Below are positions 33,884-46,478 of a stretch of 64,000 nucleotides of DNA, in pieces. Origin of the DNA: Lutjanus erythropterus (lineage: Eukaryota > Chordata > Actinopteri > Lutjaniformes > Lutjanidae); the NCBI GenBank assembly GCA_020091685.1, contig CM034613.1, positions 16,450,932-16,514,931 of the forward strand, read 5' to 3'. The translations under genes and the position numbers were made by a program. The notes under the pieces were generated by a model. It did not search any database. It was given only the letters and a program-made list of their open reading frames with translations, and was not told where the DNA came from. The stretch's first letter is position 1, and every line of letters starts with the position of its first letter.

Positions 33884-36800
33884 CTATCCTCTCAGGACCT
33901 GTGTGGTGACCACTGTGCTACTGCCCGGCTGGTTCTTCCTGATCTTCATCTCACGATTCATTTGACACCAGACGCACTCGTAACACCAAAGTACCGTGCA
34001 GCAGTCGTCACAGCACGAGCCCTGCAGGGGGAGGAACAAGAAGAAGAGGAGACGGGATAAATCCAACAGTCAGAGAAACTAGTGACCTTTCAGAAATATC
34101 TGTCCCCGCGCCCCCCAGCTGAGTGCTCCACCATGTCCGCCAGCTAGTTGCTAACTTTGTCTGTTTGGTTGCTGGTGAGGGAGCATAGAAAGCAGGAAGC
34201 AGTTGCCTGCTGCAGCTGTAAACAAGGTCGATAAGCAAAACAGTCGAGGTCAGGTGATGAAGCTCTCCAGGTGCAGTTTCCTCTGCTGCAGTGGTCAGTC
34301 AACAACAATAAGCTGAGTTATGAAGGTATTTGAATATATTTACATTCTGTGCTCGTTTTAACCATGCCACTTTTCCTATGTCAGGAAGTCACAGAGCCAT
34401 TATATTTTAGGCTATTTATTACAAAGCTGTGTTAAATGCTTGACTCTGATTGGTCAGTTGCGGCATTTTAAGTAGCCAATCAAGCACAGTACAGTGGACT
34501 GTGGCAGAACAGTCTTTGGAAAAAAACCCCCAATAATAAATCACTAAAATAATTGTATTTTTTTTTTTTTTGTAGCAGTGTAATGAGCAGGATAATGTAC
34601 AGGATATATCTGCATTACATGTTTCATAAAGCATTTAAAATGTGAATATTGTTTTACTAATGAGAAGAAAACACAAAAGTCTGTTAATAGCACCTAAATG
34701 CATTTATTTGTCTCATTTATGACATAGGCTAAAATGGCTTATATTGTTTTCCTGATGAGAGGAAATAAAAACAATGAAATGGCCTGTTAACTAACCTAAA
34801 GACAGTTATTTCTCATTTATCAAGTATTTAACATGCATATATGTTTTCAATAACACGAGTCAAGATAATATTAAGTCTTCCCAAGATTTATAAATATACT
34901 TAGTGAACTGGGTCACAACAGATTTTAAAAAGCGGGTGCCCAGAAAAACAGTCTGGGAACAACTGTGATAAATCACTGGTAGCCTCTTCAAGGTACAAAA
35001 TGAATCTATCATTCTACAACACAGGGTTGTATAATGTAATGATGCTACTCACAAAACAGAAATTAAATAAACAGATGAATTAATAATAAGCCATAGAAAT
35101 AAACTGATTCATTAACGGTGGAGTGTGGAGGATGAATTTGTAAGTCTGAAGGAAGAAGCTGCTCTTCAGTCTGGTGATACCGCAGCGGATACTTCTGTAT
35201 CTCTTGTCAGACGGAGGCAGGGTCAACAGGTTGTGGTTGGGGTGGATGTTGTCTTTTAGTGGATTTGGACATTTGGACTCACCTCACCCCTCTGATATCA
35301 ATAATAGACGAGTAATAATGATGTTCTGGGTGGTTAAAGCGACCCGCCACAGAATCACCCTCGTCTTCACTGGGAATATTTGTCCTCGTTATCATGACGT
35401 CCTCATCTTTTAATGTTTTATTCTTTAGCTTAGTTTTATGGACTAAAGACCTGCGTGTTCAACACAGTGATTCATTCTAGGGGTCAACAGATTATCGGCT
35501 TATTGTTATTGGGATTGTTTTTTCTTTTAGACTTTATATACTGAATCATAAGATTTGTACTGGAGCAGTTACTTAACTGTATCATTGCAAATCAGGTTTC
35601 ATGACACAGATCTCTAACCAATTACTCTGTATTTAAGGTAAAGCTGCTGCTTTACGCAATCACAATTAGTTGCAAACCAAACTCTCATAGTGGACGAGAT
35701 TTCTAAAGGCTTCAAGGCGAGGCTGCATGAGCAGTAAGGTAAAATGATATTTGTTTGTGTCCAACGCCCTGAACAAACACCATCTATTGTGCACAATATG
35801 TACAGTTCACCATGCCCTATTAGGCGAGACTCGCTGGTGAAACAAATGCTGTGAAGGTAAGTTCCTGAACAAAACCAGTGATGTGATGAAAATACACTCC
35901 CTAAATATCTTTAAAATAACAGTGATTACAACATGTAAAATATCCGTGATGATACTGTTCAGATTTTAATGAAACCTCAGGGAATGACAGTTATTTGTCT
36001 GTCCACCACACTCAGAATTTAGTAGTAAATCTCAGTTATTACCTATCAACCACATGGTGAAAACCCTGAGTACATTTCTAAATTGCTGAACCGAAACAGT
36101 AACATAAGTGTCTCAGGTCTGCTGAGCATTTGGGGTTTTAATTTGGAACAGTTCATCCCACGCTATTACATAAAACTTCTGAAAACTTCCTTATAATTTT
36201 AGATTATACTTTTTCTTATATTGTTTGTTTCTATCCTGTCTGGTATGTTTTGATATTGTGCAGCTCCTTATAACTTCTGTGCTATATTAATACATATTTT
36301 CTTACTCATTTGTCTATTGACATGACATCTTCAAAATGACACCTGTTTACTTGAGAGCAGGCAACAACGGTTCAGTAACTGTGTGAAAACATGCATGCCG
36401 CACACTATTTGCATTGTGAAAATTGAGGAAGTGTTCCATCTCAGCTTCACTCCAACAATTCAAACAATACTTGGGAACCACAACTACTGCTCTTGTTACT
36501 GGATGTCCTTCACAGGAACTTCCTTATGTGCAGTTTTATGTTGCTCTGTGCCACAATTAGAGATATTAAATCTCCACACTCTTTGTTATGTTTAGAATAA
36601 AGAACCTCGATCTCTCTATGTGCGTGTAGGTAGAAGCGAGACAGAAATCAAATCCACATTCAAAAGTGATGTCACCACATAGGACAACTGCACATCTCTG
36701 CAGCAAAGTGATGAGTTAAACCACTGGAATTCAGCAAAAACAAGATTTTCAGAGGATGTTAAGCTATCCTTTAGGTTAATATTCGCCTAAAAATTATTAT

Positions 36801-39800
36801 TATTTTTTTTTTTACGCAGCCCTAGTCAACCCTTCTCCCTAAAGCCCTAAAATATTGACCCTCACTGGTAAGTGCGAGAGTGTCAGAGGCTGCAAAGGCG
36901 CAACATAGTATAAATATCAATGGGACAGCACTTTGTGACGACGCCAAAACGTCACATGCAATTGAGGCCATGGGATGTTTTATTTCAGTGTTCCCCAACC
37001 CTGGTCCTCAGGGCTCCAACACACCTGATTCAAATGATCAGCTCGTCATCAAGCCTCTGCAGAAGCCTGACAACATCATTTGAATCAGGTGTGTTGGAGC
37101 AGGGAACATCTAAAACATGCAGGACAGTGGGCCCTGAGGACCAGGGTTGGGGAACACTGTTTTATTTTACATTTTTTACTTTCTTCATGGCCAAGTCACT
37201 TCGGGGACAGACTGTCTGATTTGAAAGTCTTCCAGCCTCTTGCCTTACAAGGTGAGCGTGAGTTAATTTTTAGGACCATCCCAGACTAAGCTTTTTTTTA
37301 AAAATCCTTCCAATATTAATAATTGTCCAATGTGATATTTGTCCAATTTTTGTATTGTACAGTGCCTCACACTAAATTCCTACATGAGCCTACATGAGTA
37401 TGTTTAATCAGAAAGGTTCATGTTTTAACGCCTTTCCTTGTCACCTGCGATGTGAAAACATCAGATTTTCACACAGTCAGAGAAAGTAAACATGTGTGTC
37501 TTCCTGTAGTTCAGTTATAAAAGCCCACATCAAAGCTTCTCTTCTCAGGCTGCAGCAGCAGCTGCTGTCCTGCATGCTCCGTGCTCCCTCACACCGTGGA
37601 TTAAGAGCTTATTTTTGATTGTTGTAACGGTGGGGAGATGAACCTCAACCTTTTTGGTGAGTTTCTGTCGAGTTTTACAACTTGACATAATGAGGAACAA
37701 TTTATGTGTCTGTCACATCACTCATTACACACAACAATCAGCTGATTTTGCACTATTCTCTATCTTGGGTTGTACAAAGCATTTACTAATATTTGTACAT
37801 ATTCTATTATTCTATTGCTACACATTACAAATGCACATTATTATATTATATTTCCAGGTCATATCTTCTCAATCTCAATCTCTGTGTCTTAGTATTTAGA
37901 TAATATTTATGACTCTGTGTGTATTTTAATCTTTACTCTAACGCACATTGACTCACAAAAAAAAGAAAAGGTTTCCTTGTAGTTGCTCCTTCCATGTTTT
38001 TTAATGTTTTTTTTTTTTTTTACACTTCTGGGCTCAGTACGTCAATGTTTAACATCACAACACCATGAACTCTGGGTAATTCCTTCATGCAACGTCTGCA
38101 AAAATGCAGAAAATGAGCATAAAAGTGCACGGCAGACTCAAAATGACGATTTGACTTACGGGGATGCCGTGGCGCTCTCTGATGGAGGAGCGGAGCATGC
38201 AGCTCACGATACAGCAGCAGTCCAGCAGTGGCATCGCGCAGCACCAGCCATGGTCAGCCGCTGTCTGACACTGCATGCAGGGGAAGCAGAATAAAGCGCA
38301 GCAACCTGGATGGCAGAAGACAAGAGGACAACGAAGAATACATGAACTTTATTAAGGCACAACACTGAGCCAAGTGTTGCCGAATACTGTGTTGAAATCT
38401 TGTCTTGAATTTAAAGAGAAACTTCACCAAGTTTGAACACAAAGAAAAGGTTGGTTTACTGGTAATGTGAGTGCGACTTATTTTGACTTATTTTGTGAAA
38501 TCAGTTGTAAACTTATCTGTGTGAATAAAACAACTCTGATAATGTATCAGAGGAAGTGTGTATATGGTTTTTAGTACAACAGTTATATACATGTTATTCA
38601 TTTCCTCCATCTATATACATTAATTAAAACCAGCAAATGACAAATTCTGACAAAATTGGTTCATAATCACAATAATAATAATAATAATAATAATGGCAGC
38701 ATAACAAAAAGGATGTGTAAACCTCTGTAATGTTAATGCATTAACGCTAAATCATTTTTCATAATTAAAACCTAAATAGCTACAGTTCTCGACTTTTTTC
38801 TTCAACTTTTTTCTGTTTCCAAGGTCAAAAATGATCTACAGTTCACTTACAAATGTCAAGATGTCAAGGACTGTAGTTGTATAGAAGTTAAAACATTTCA
38901 CACAACAATGACAATATTACATCTACCAGTAATGCAGCATCTCCAAAAACATAGGGTCTGTCATTTTTATCAGGTCACCACTTGGCAAAGTAAAATGCAT
39001 AACAATGCTATCATTTCCGTGATTAAAATAAATTAAAATAATATGATAATGTTCGTTTTAGCTGTGCTGGTCTGTTCAGCTTAGGTACCATCTGCGTCTG
39101 CAACGTTACTTGTCAGTGTTAGCTGCGACTGCTAACGTTATCTTGCCAGCCGCAATCGACATTCTGACAGTCCGTCCCCGACTTGCGGGCCTGTCCTGAA
39201 TACGGAAAGTTGGGGACACTAAATTGCTCTTTTGAGTCTCAAGCTGAAGAAGTTTGGGGACCCTTTCCTCCATCAATGGAGCAACATTTAAAGCTGTAAT
39301 ATGTGACATTTTTACATTAAAGATTATATAGTTGTGTACTTAATGCATCCTAAATGTTTCAAACAATGATCAACCCCAGATAAATACATACTTTTATAAT
39401 ATTTTATAATATTTATATAATTTATTCAAGGTGACAGTGTCCTTCCTATTAGCCACCTATGCTAGCTGGCAGTTGCTTTAACTTCCATGAAAACAACAGA
39501 TACATCAGGTGGGGCTTTTCCATTGGCAAACCACGCCACATGATTTGACACCACTAACGCCACATTACTAACAGTCTGAGCTACGCAGAGACACGCCCAA
39601 GATGGACCACTTCTATAAGGGGGCAAAGTGTGCCCAACCTGCCTGGCTCGAAGTTTAGTTTCTCTCTTGCATCCCTATTTGTACTTCCAGGTATCTGTTT
39701 TACTTAACTGTTTAAAGTTTGCATTCTGCTGTACAGGAGGATGTTAAATGGTGATGAAAACCAAACATTTCCTGATTCTGCTGCTTCATAATAAAAGTGT

Positions 39801-40363
39801 TTAAATTACAAAATAACAGGGGACCTCTGTTGTGAAGGATTTATGGGAAACAAAGTGTTTATCCTACGTTTAATAGTCGTTCCACTTGAGCTAAGCTCTT
39901 CTTCAGTCAAACTGAGTCAAGCCAAGCCAGCACATGTAACTGACTAAATGTAAAGTGAATAAAACTTTAATCCATTACCTTGTCTATGAATATGACTGTT
40001 GCCTGGGTCATGTCAGATAGATTTAACAATGACGTAAAACAACTCTCATGATCAGATCATCAAGTGCACACAGCAAGTTGGAAACAAAGTCTGTGGTAAT
40101 GAATGACACAAACTGGTGAGCAGCATCATTTGCTGTGTTGACTTACAGGTGCCCATGTCACTGCAGCAGTCGCACAGGTCAGTGCTCCATCTCCCGATGC
40201 TTTGATTGGTGGTCATCACTGTCACCACCTGGGCTGGCTGCTGGTGGACGGGCATGCCTGGCCCTGGACCGTACTGCTGCTGGACGGGCATGCCTGGCCC
40301 TGGACCGTACTGCTGCTGGGCAACCATGGGTTGCCCTGGAGTATACTGCTGGTGGACGGCCAT
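33884..40363 (-). CDS. PLAC8-domain protein, cornifelin-like (3 coding exons, 166 aa)
   Basis: Coding exons 40147-40363, 38160-38305 and 33884-34021 join in frame; the start lies two bases after an acceptor, so a 5' UTR exon precedes it (donor at 42059). The PLAC8 domain (from about residue 57) shows [20 protein letters not shown], then [17 protein letters not shown], then [20 protein letters not shown] and [11 protein letters not shown], the cysteine pattern of PLAC8 and cornifelin. Family members are small cysteine-rich proteins, some membrane-associated, tied to epithelium, immune cells and cell-size control; the exact role here is unknown. The N-terminus (about 55 residues) is a Gln/Gly/Pro-rich tail with two perfect copies of [12 protein letters not shown], absent from human PLAC8 and cornifelin (about 112-117 aa). 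Several PLAC8 paralogues exist in fish, so I give no symbol. Confidence 0.92.
35115..35255. repeat. LINE-like (L2/Maui type) fragment
   Basis: 'aagaagctgctcttcagtct' and 'acttctgtatctcttgtcag' recur, slightly changed, at 48.47-48.62 kb and are typical of the 3' region of fish L2-type LINEs. Inside intron 3 (5'-UTR exon counted) of the PLAC8-family gene. Confidence 0.5.
36986..37159. mobile_element. hAT-type palindromic MITE, 174 bp
   Basis: The ends are perfect inverted repeats (CAGTGTTCCCCAACCCTGG at the left and its complement at the right) and the element is flanked by a perfect 8-bp duplication TTTTATTT (36978-36985 and 37160-37167). Terminal CAGTG and 8-bp target sites are marks of the hAT superfamily. 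The interior folds back ('caacacacctgattcaaatg' pairs with its complement at 37075-37098). No transposase is encoded, so it needs one in trans. Confidence 0.85.
37515..37656 (+). promoter_or_regulatory. TATA promoter with a possible orphan first exon
   Basis: TATAAAAG at 37516-37523 is followed by a pyrimidine-rich initiator-like stretch about 30 bases on. An ATG at 37638 opens MNLNLF and runs into a consensus donor (G|GTGAGT at 37656/37657). The layout is that of a small tissue-specific gene's first exon on the plus strand, inside an intron of the minus-strand PLAC8-family gene. I could not find a second exon, so the product is unknown. Confidence 0.35.
38671..38694. repeat. (AAT)8 microsatellite
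   Basis: Twenty-four bases of trinucleotide repeat in a PLAC8-gene intron. Confidence 0.9.
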
Positions 40364-40559
40364 GCCTGGAGGATACAAGTCAGAGATGGAGAAAGTGCAA
40401 AGACACCAGAATCACTTGATTATGATCAAGGCTTTTCAGTGCTTTGTGAAGCCAGGAAAGGGCGTGTGTTGCTACTGCAGCATGTTGTTGTTTTGTGGTT
40501 GATGTACACTACAACAAAGATGTAGTGTTGTTCACTCGCCACCATGACTATTGTTATTA

Positions 40560-40735
40560 GATGAGACGACATCCTCAAATGTCTTGTTTTGTCCACAACT
40601 CAAAGATATTCAGTTTACTGTCAGAGAGGAGAACAGAAACCCAAAAATATAACTAACTAATCAGTTACTGAAAAAAGATCATTAACAGATTAACCAATTA
40701 TGAAAATAATCGTTAGCTGCAGCCCTAACATTGTG
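40560..40735. repeat. Dispersed repeat, partial copy
   Basis: 'cctcaaatgtcttgttttgt', 'caactcaaagatattcagtt' and 'cgttagctgcagccct' match the 31.90-32.34 kb family. It lies just upstream of the first coding exon of the PLAC8-family gene. Confidence 0.6.
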
Positions 40736-42058
40736 ATATGAAAGTAGGTATCATATTACATTTTGGACATGTTTATATCATGATGTGGCATAAGTGTTGT
40801 CGTTTTTAAGTCAGCAAAGTAACATCATTTTCTGAATTTTGCCAAACTGTAAGAAAATATTATTGTGTTAATATTTCATGAGAGCACCAATACCCTAAAC
40901 AGTGGTTTCCAAACTGTGAAAAACTGTTATTCTAGAGAACATGTGTATATCCAGATATAGTATATACCACAGAATAGCCTAAAAACACATAAGTTATTTA
41001 TAAGCTACATTGCTCATAATGTCCTTCAGTAAGCTAACAAAAATTGTCAACTGTATCTGATACCACAAACATTAATTTAGGTTAAACAGAACGGCTACTG
41101 ATAACCCCACTCTCTGGAATAAAGTACACAACTCAGCTCTTACAGCTTCTATCACTCACTGTGTTTTGATAATTAAAACACAACTTTGCTATGCCAAATC
41201 TAAAATCAGCTAACAGCATGGTCATATGTAACACTGACCTTGCTAACCATCATCTTTAGCTAACGTCAGCTCTGCCAAGTGCAACAGCTTGAGGGTTCAA
41301 ACACAGTCTCGAAGAACTAAACTGTATTTTCTGAATCCTAATGGATGTTTGAGTCTTATTTTAAGTTTCTCGTTCTCTTATTTCGCCACATACAATCACA
41401 AAGTCATTGTGGGCAGAGCTACAAACTGATTAATGCTAGCTAGCTAATGTTACAGTAGATTTAATGATGTAATAACATTAGAATAATTCTTCTCAAGTTT
41501 TTTTTTTTCACTCAATATGAAGATGTAGTAGGGTTTAAAGAACTGAAAGTCTGTAAAGCATAACAGAAAACAGGTTCAAGGATATTGAACAACAGGAAGC
41601 TATTGAACAACCATCAAACTGAAGAAATTCAAATAGTGAACTGACTTCACCTCAGTTATTGATATTGCATTGTAGGCAAAGCAGTCAATCAACATCAAAT
41701 TTATTAGTATAAATTGATAAAATACCACATTTTTCTTTGTTGTAACTTAGTTAATATGGTTTTCCCCTGATTTTTTTTAATTTACTTTTTTCATTGAAGG
41801 AATGCAAAGTAATGTGGTCATACAACATGGTCATTGAGGGCTGTAGTTCATTAGCAGGACACACAGCATCTTATTTCCTACTTCGAGCTATGCATGTTTT
41901 TATCTGCTTTTATCACTGCAAACTATAAAGTGAATCGGCTAGAATAAGATAAACCAATAATAATGTAATAAGCAATCTTTATAAGCTGACTACAGGTTCA
42001 AAATCAACAGCAGACTGATAATTCCGCTATTTATGCTAATATACAAACTTTCTCTTAC

Positions 42059-42150
42059 CTTTTCTTTGGTTCCTGAACGGTGAGAAACTCAGAAATATCG
42101 TCAATGCAACATGTGTCTGAGTATAAAAGAGGCGGGAGGGTTCGTTCATA
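42059..42150 (-). promoter_or_regulatory. 5' UTR exon and promoter of the PLAC8-family gene
   Basis: A minus-strand donor (AG|GTAAGA at 42059/42058) precedes the intron leading to the coding start; no ATG in this exon opens a frame that joins it. A TATA-like TTTTATAC at 42128-42121 could place the start about 25-30 bases downstream. On the plus strand the same bases read GTATAAAAG, so the direction is not certain. Confidence 0.45.
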
Positions 42151-43357
42151 GGTTTCTGTTTCTCGGGGAAAGATTGCCCGAGGAAAAAAAAAAAAAAAAG
42201 AAAAACCACATCACATCGCATTTCACACAGATCGGATGAGATGCAAACTACTCTTCACGTGCGTAAGGGATAAAATGATGCAAACCATTTAACAGGGTGA
42301 AGCCGATCTATCATCTTATCAAACTTTATAAAGGTTAGTGTAGTTCACAGTGCTTTACATCAATAAAGACCAACTAAAAACTGCAGACTGTATAAAGTAA
42401 AGTGGACAAGTGCTGCGTTCGTGCACTCGAAATATACATATAAAATTAAATTGGTTATACAAACGATTACAGATAAAACAGTTCAAATTAATTTAATATG
42501 ATGCAATTTACAAAAAATGCTCCCTGCGCAAAATATAGGGTCATTAAATAACATAAAACACAAAGAATTCCTGCCAAACTAGGATAATTATTATACTCAT
42601 ACTAGATTTAAGAACTACATCCGCATAAAATGCAGGTTAAATTTAACAGGGGAAACTATGGAAAGATGCTGCATTCACGTGCTGTCGGACGTGCAGGTGC
42701 GGGTAGAATTTCATTGGGAGACGTGGTTGATAATCTCTACATGGTTTTAAGCATAATAGACGACCTAAATAGCCTATCAAATGAATACCCCCACCCACCC
42801 CTTTTTGTAGTTTTTCTTATTATCAATGTGGACAGACATCCATCATTATTTGTGCACTATAATTAAAAAAAACATAACTAAAAGGAATGTACATTTGCCT
42901 GTTGTAACACCTGTTGTGTACAGTAGGTGGTGTAATAAGCTCAGGGAGTACAGAGGAGTTGTCTATGCATCAGAATACTGCAGGTGGGTCTTGAGAGGAC
43001 ATGGAAAATAAAGAAAAATGTTTTGAAGTTTACATTTTATAAGTTTTAAATTACCATAAAATATTTATGGCTATTTAAAAACAAAATATCAGAACTAACA
43101 AAATAAAGCCATGGGATTTAAATTATGTTTGGAGGGTTTGTTTGTTTGTTTTTTTCATTTATCTGAACTGGTGTAACAGGTGTTACGATATTTTTTGACT
43201 ATCACTATAACATATTTTGTATCTCAGCATATCTGGTGTGTTGATCAGAGTTGTGAGTAAAGGTTTGGGTGGGCCACAGAAGATTTTTAGATTTCAAATT
43301 GGGTCGGGGCGTTCTTAAATTTGGGAATGACTGTTATAGAAGATTATTATTATATAG

Positions 43358-43672
43358 TCTAGGCCTGCACAATATGGTGTAACAGTGATATTGCAATCGT
43401 TTGATGCAATATAATTAGTATGAATAATCATTTTTGCACTACGAATTTAATTTTTTGCTGAAAACTCAATTACAATCAGGGATGATGCTATTTTGGGGGT
43501 TCTGCACCAAACAAACTTGTTTTCTACAGTGCCTCACTACAATGTTATTTTCTCACACATTTACTTTTTCAAAAAGGTCACTACTGGTTCTGGTTCTGCA
43601 ATTTATTTATTACAATTTTCCATACTGCAAATTCAGTAGTACATTTTAGGACTAATTGTGCAGCCCTAGTTT
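43358..43672. repeat. Dispersed repeat, copy 2
   Basis: Begins 'ggcctgcacaatatggtgta' and ends 'tgtgcagccctag'; the near-inverted ends and the inner 'gaataatcatttttgcacta' relate it to 8.08-8.42 kb. Confidence 0.6.
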
Positions 43673-43951
43673 GGTTTTTGGTATTTTATGCAAAACTATT
43701 CCTTTTGCATACACTTTCAAACTAAATGGAAAATGACTTAAACAAATATGAGGCTGAGGGCGGCATGATCACACCACCTGCAGGTGTGCTGATGACTGAA
43801 ATTGAGGAGTGAAACTTCTGCCTGTGGTGATGATTTAAAGGAAATGGTGGGAAAATTAGACTGACTGCTGTTCTTAACTGGAGCAATAATATCTTTGGCC
43901 TGAGGATGGCGCCAGAGGAAACGTGACAACAGGGGTGCGTTAACAAACATA

Positions 43952-44200
43952 CCTTTTTCCATGTCAGCCATATTTATATGAAATAGCAGGGTGAACACAG
44001 GTGTTACCAATGATACTAATTAAGGTTCCGTTCCATTTAGAGCAGCAGAAGATTTCCAGAGAGCCAACATGCACAATAGCAGCACTCTGACTCTGTTTGA
44101 CCTGAATGGAACACAACCTCAATTAGTATCTTTGGTAACAACTTTTTTTAAAAATCTCTTTCTGCTCTATCATGTCAAAATGGCTGATGTGGAAGAGTTT
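43952..44200. mobile_element. Fold-back element with about 85-bp imperfect arms
   Basis: The left arm has 'atgtcagccat', 'gttaccaatgatactaatta' and 'ggttccgttccatt'; the right arm repeats these in complement ('aatggaacacaacctcaatt', 'agtatctttggtaac', 'atggctgatgtgg'). The loop is about 50 bp. No coding content. Confidence 0.6.
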
Positions 44201-44700
44201 AGAAATAGGTAGGGACATCTAGTCAATGCCAGTTAGTGAGATACAATATTTTGACAAAGCACCTGTGTGATGAAAAGATGCAAAAAAAAAAAAAGAAAAA
44301 GGTTGCATGAAGTTTGTGAAACAGTCTTTTAACAAATTCTTAATTACTTGGGCTTTCTTGTAAATTCTACAAGTGTTATATAATTCTGAAGTTATGTCTG
44401 ACTGAACATCATTCATGTCCCACCTGTAGTGCTTTCATTTTCCACACAGTTCTATTGAATAACACGTAAAACCATCACCATAAAAGTATTTGTGACAAGA
44501 AGCGATATATCTGAATAAATAAGTCTAGACTTTGACTCAACAGCTGATCCTGACCAGGTGCAAGATTTACACCCAGTCTTAGCGAGAAGAAGGCTTTAGC
44601 CTCGACGGTGCAGCCGTCATTACTAATGCTTAGTACTAAACTTTAAAACCATCTTAAAATTAGGCTAAATTCTACCCTTTGTTTTTACTCTAGGCCTAGA

Positions 44701-45165
44701 TTAGAGGGACAGTTCACCCAAAAATCAAAAATATGTATTTTTCCCCTGGCCTGTAGTGCTATTTATCCATGTAGATTTTTTTTGGTGAGTTGCAGAGGTT
44801 TGGAGACATCGACTGTAAAAATGTCTACCTTATCTCCGATACAATGGGACTAAATAGCACCCAATGCACCAAAAAGAATACTTGGTACTTACAATACTCT
44901 TTCCAAAAATGATGACCCAGTTGCTCAAGACAATTCACACACCTTGTTGTGAGCAGTTTCATGTAGGAACTACTCTCTGTCTAGTAGAAAGTACTTCTGC
45001 TGTAGAAGCAAAGTAGTTCCTACATGAAACTGCTCACAACAATGTCTGTGGATTACCCTGAGTATATTTCCAGATATCCCCGAAACTCTGCACCTCACAC
45101 CAAAAAATCTACACGGATAAACAGGAAAATATGTATTTTTGATTTGGGGGTGAGCTATCCCTTTA
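44701..45165. mobile_element. Fold-back MITE family P1, full-length copy
   Basis: The left end AGGGACAGTTCACCC and the right end reversed, AGGGATAGCTCACCC, bracket 465 bp that fold on themselves: 'gtgctatttatcca' and 'gtagattttttttgg' on the left meet their complements on the right, and a central hairpin joins 'gagcagtttcatgtaggaac' to its complement at 45013-45035. This is the most complete copy in the window. TTAA-like flanks at other copies suggest piggyBac-type target choice. Confidence 0.75.
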
Positions 45166-45464
45166 CAATTAATTCTGTTGCACCAAACCTTTAACCTTGG
45201 CCGAGAAGTTTTTCCTCAGAGAATGAATTAGAGTGTCTCTGCAGAGCCATCATCAGTAGGCTAATGAGAGTAAAAGTTTGACTGAGCAACTTTCAGGTGA
45301 GTAGGTTGGTGAGTAAAATTTGACCAGGAGTATCTATACTTTTACTCTAGTACTGGGGTTGTCCACCACGGGCTATCAAACAGTATGATTTATTGTATTG
45401 GGTTTTTTTGGTTTGTTTGTTTGTTTTGTTTGATTGTTTGTTTGTTTTTTAATTTTTAGCTTCC

Positions 45465-45850
45465 TATCAAATTAATTCATTTAATGTCTTGTTGACAAGT
45501 CATATTGTTTGCTAGCTAACAATATGGCTTTTTTTTAAACTTTTAACTTCAAATCATTTAACATCTTGTTGACTTTTTAGCTGGCTTGCAAACAGTGTGA
45601 CTTTTAAAAAACTTTTTAGCTAGCTAGAAAACGATGTAATGTTTGAACTTTTTTTTGCTAGCTAGCAAACAATACATTTTTTTTAGTTAGCTAGCAAACT
45701 ATTTAACATTTTAACTTTTTGCTTGCCATTCAACAACATAACTTTTTAAAAACTTTTATTAAGCTAACAAACAGTGTAATATTTTGTTAACTTTGTAGCA
45801 ACTAACAATATAACTTTTTAAAAACGTTTTAGCTAGCTGGTGTATTTCTA
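45465..45850. repeat. TAGC minisatellite, copy 3
   Basis: Degenerate tandem modules of 'tttttagctagctagaaaac' and 'caatgtaac' or 'caatataac', as at 15.0-15.4 and 18.7-18.9 kb. Flanking text at 45.18 kb ('gttgcaccaaacctttaac') matches the end of copy 1, so the P1 element at 44.70 kb probably inserted near or in this element. A (TTTG)n-like stretch lies at 45408-45445. Confidence 0.55.
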
Positions 45851-46165
45851 ACTGACAGCACTTCGTCTTTTTTTGGTTTAATTTGGGTGAGCAAGCATTT
45901 CCATACTGATTAAACTCAATTATTTAATTTCTGTTTACATCAATTAAAAAAAGATTTACTAAACAGAGAATAAGTTTTAAGTATTTTATTTTTACATTAT
46001 TTTTTTATTATATTATTTAATTATTAAATTCATCTTTGTTCGTGTCAGGTTTCATTTTGCAATTTTCATTAATATAGACAAGTAAATATATTATAAATAA
46101 ATAGACTCAAAAAGTAATGAATAGAAAAGTTATTCAGGAGACTCAAGACTCTGCTGTGGGACTTC

Positions 46166-46298
<133 letters not shown>

Positions 46299-46478
46299 GT
46301 GGAGGCAGAAGTAGACAGTGAGACAGAAGTGAGCGGTTGATCACGTTGCGTCAGTCTACAGTGAGACAGCAGAGAGAGGATCATGCGGCGGACAAACTTT
46401 CTCTCCCATCTTTATCTTCCTCCTCCTCTTCATCATCTTCATCATCATCCCATAAATCCATCCCAACCCAGCTGAGGA

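Noticed and set aside
37983-38294. 103-aa plus-strand frame
   Set aside because: Its second half is antisense to PLAC8-family exon 38160-38305; the start is a T-rich stretch giving a false hydrophobic leader.
40135-40525. Three plus-strand frames of 94-107 aa with '[11 protein letters not shown]' or 'PGPYCCW' repeats
   Set aside because: They are antisense to the repeated first coding exon of the PLAC8-family gene and inherit its 36-bp repeat.
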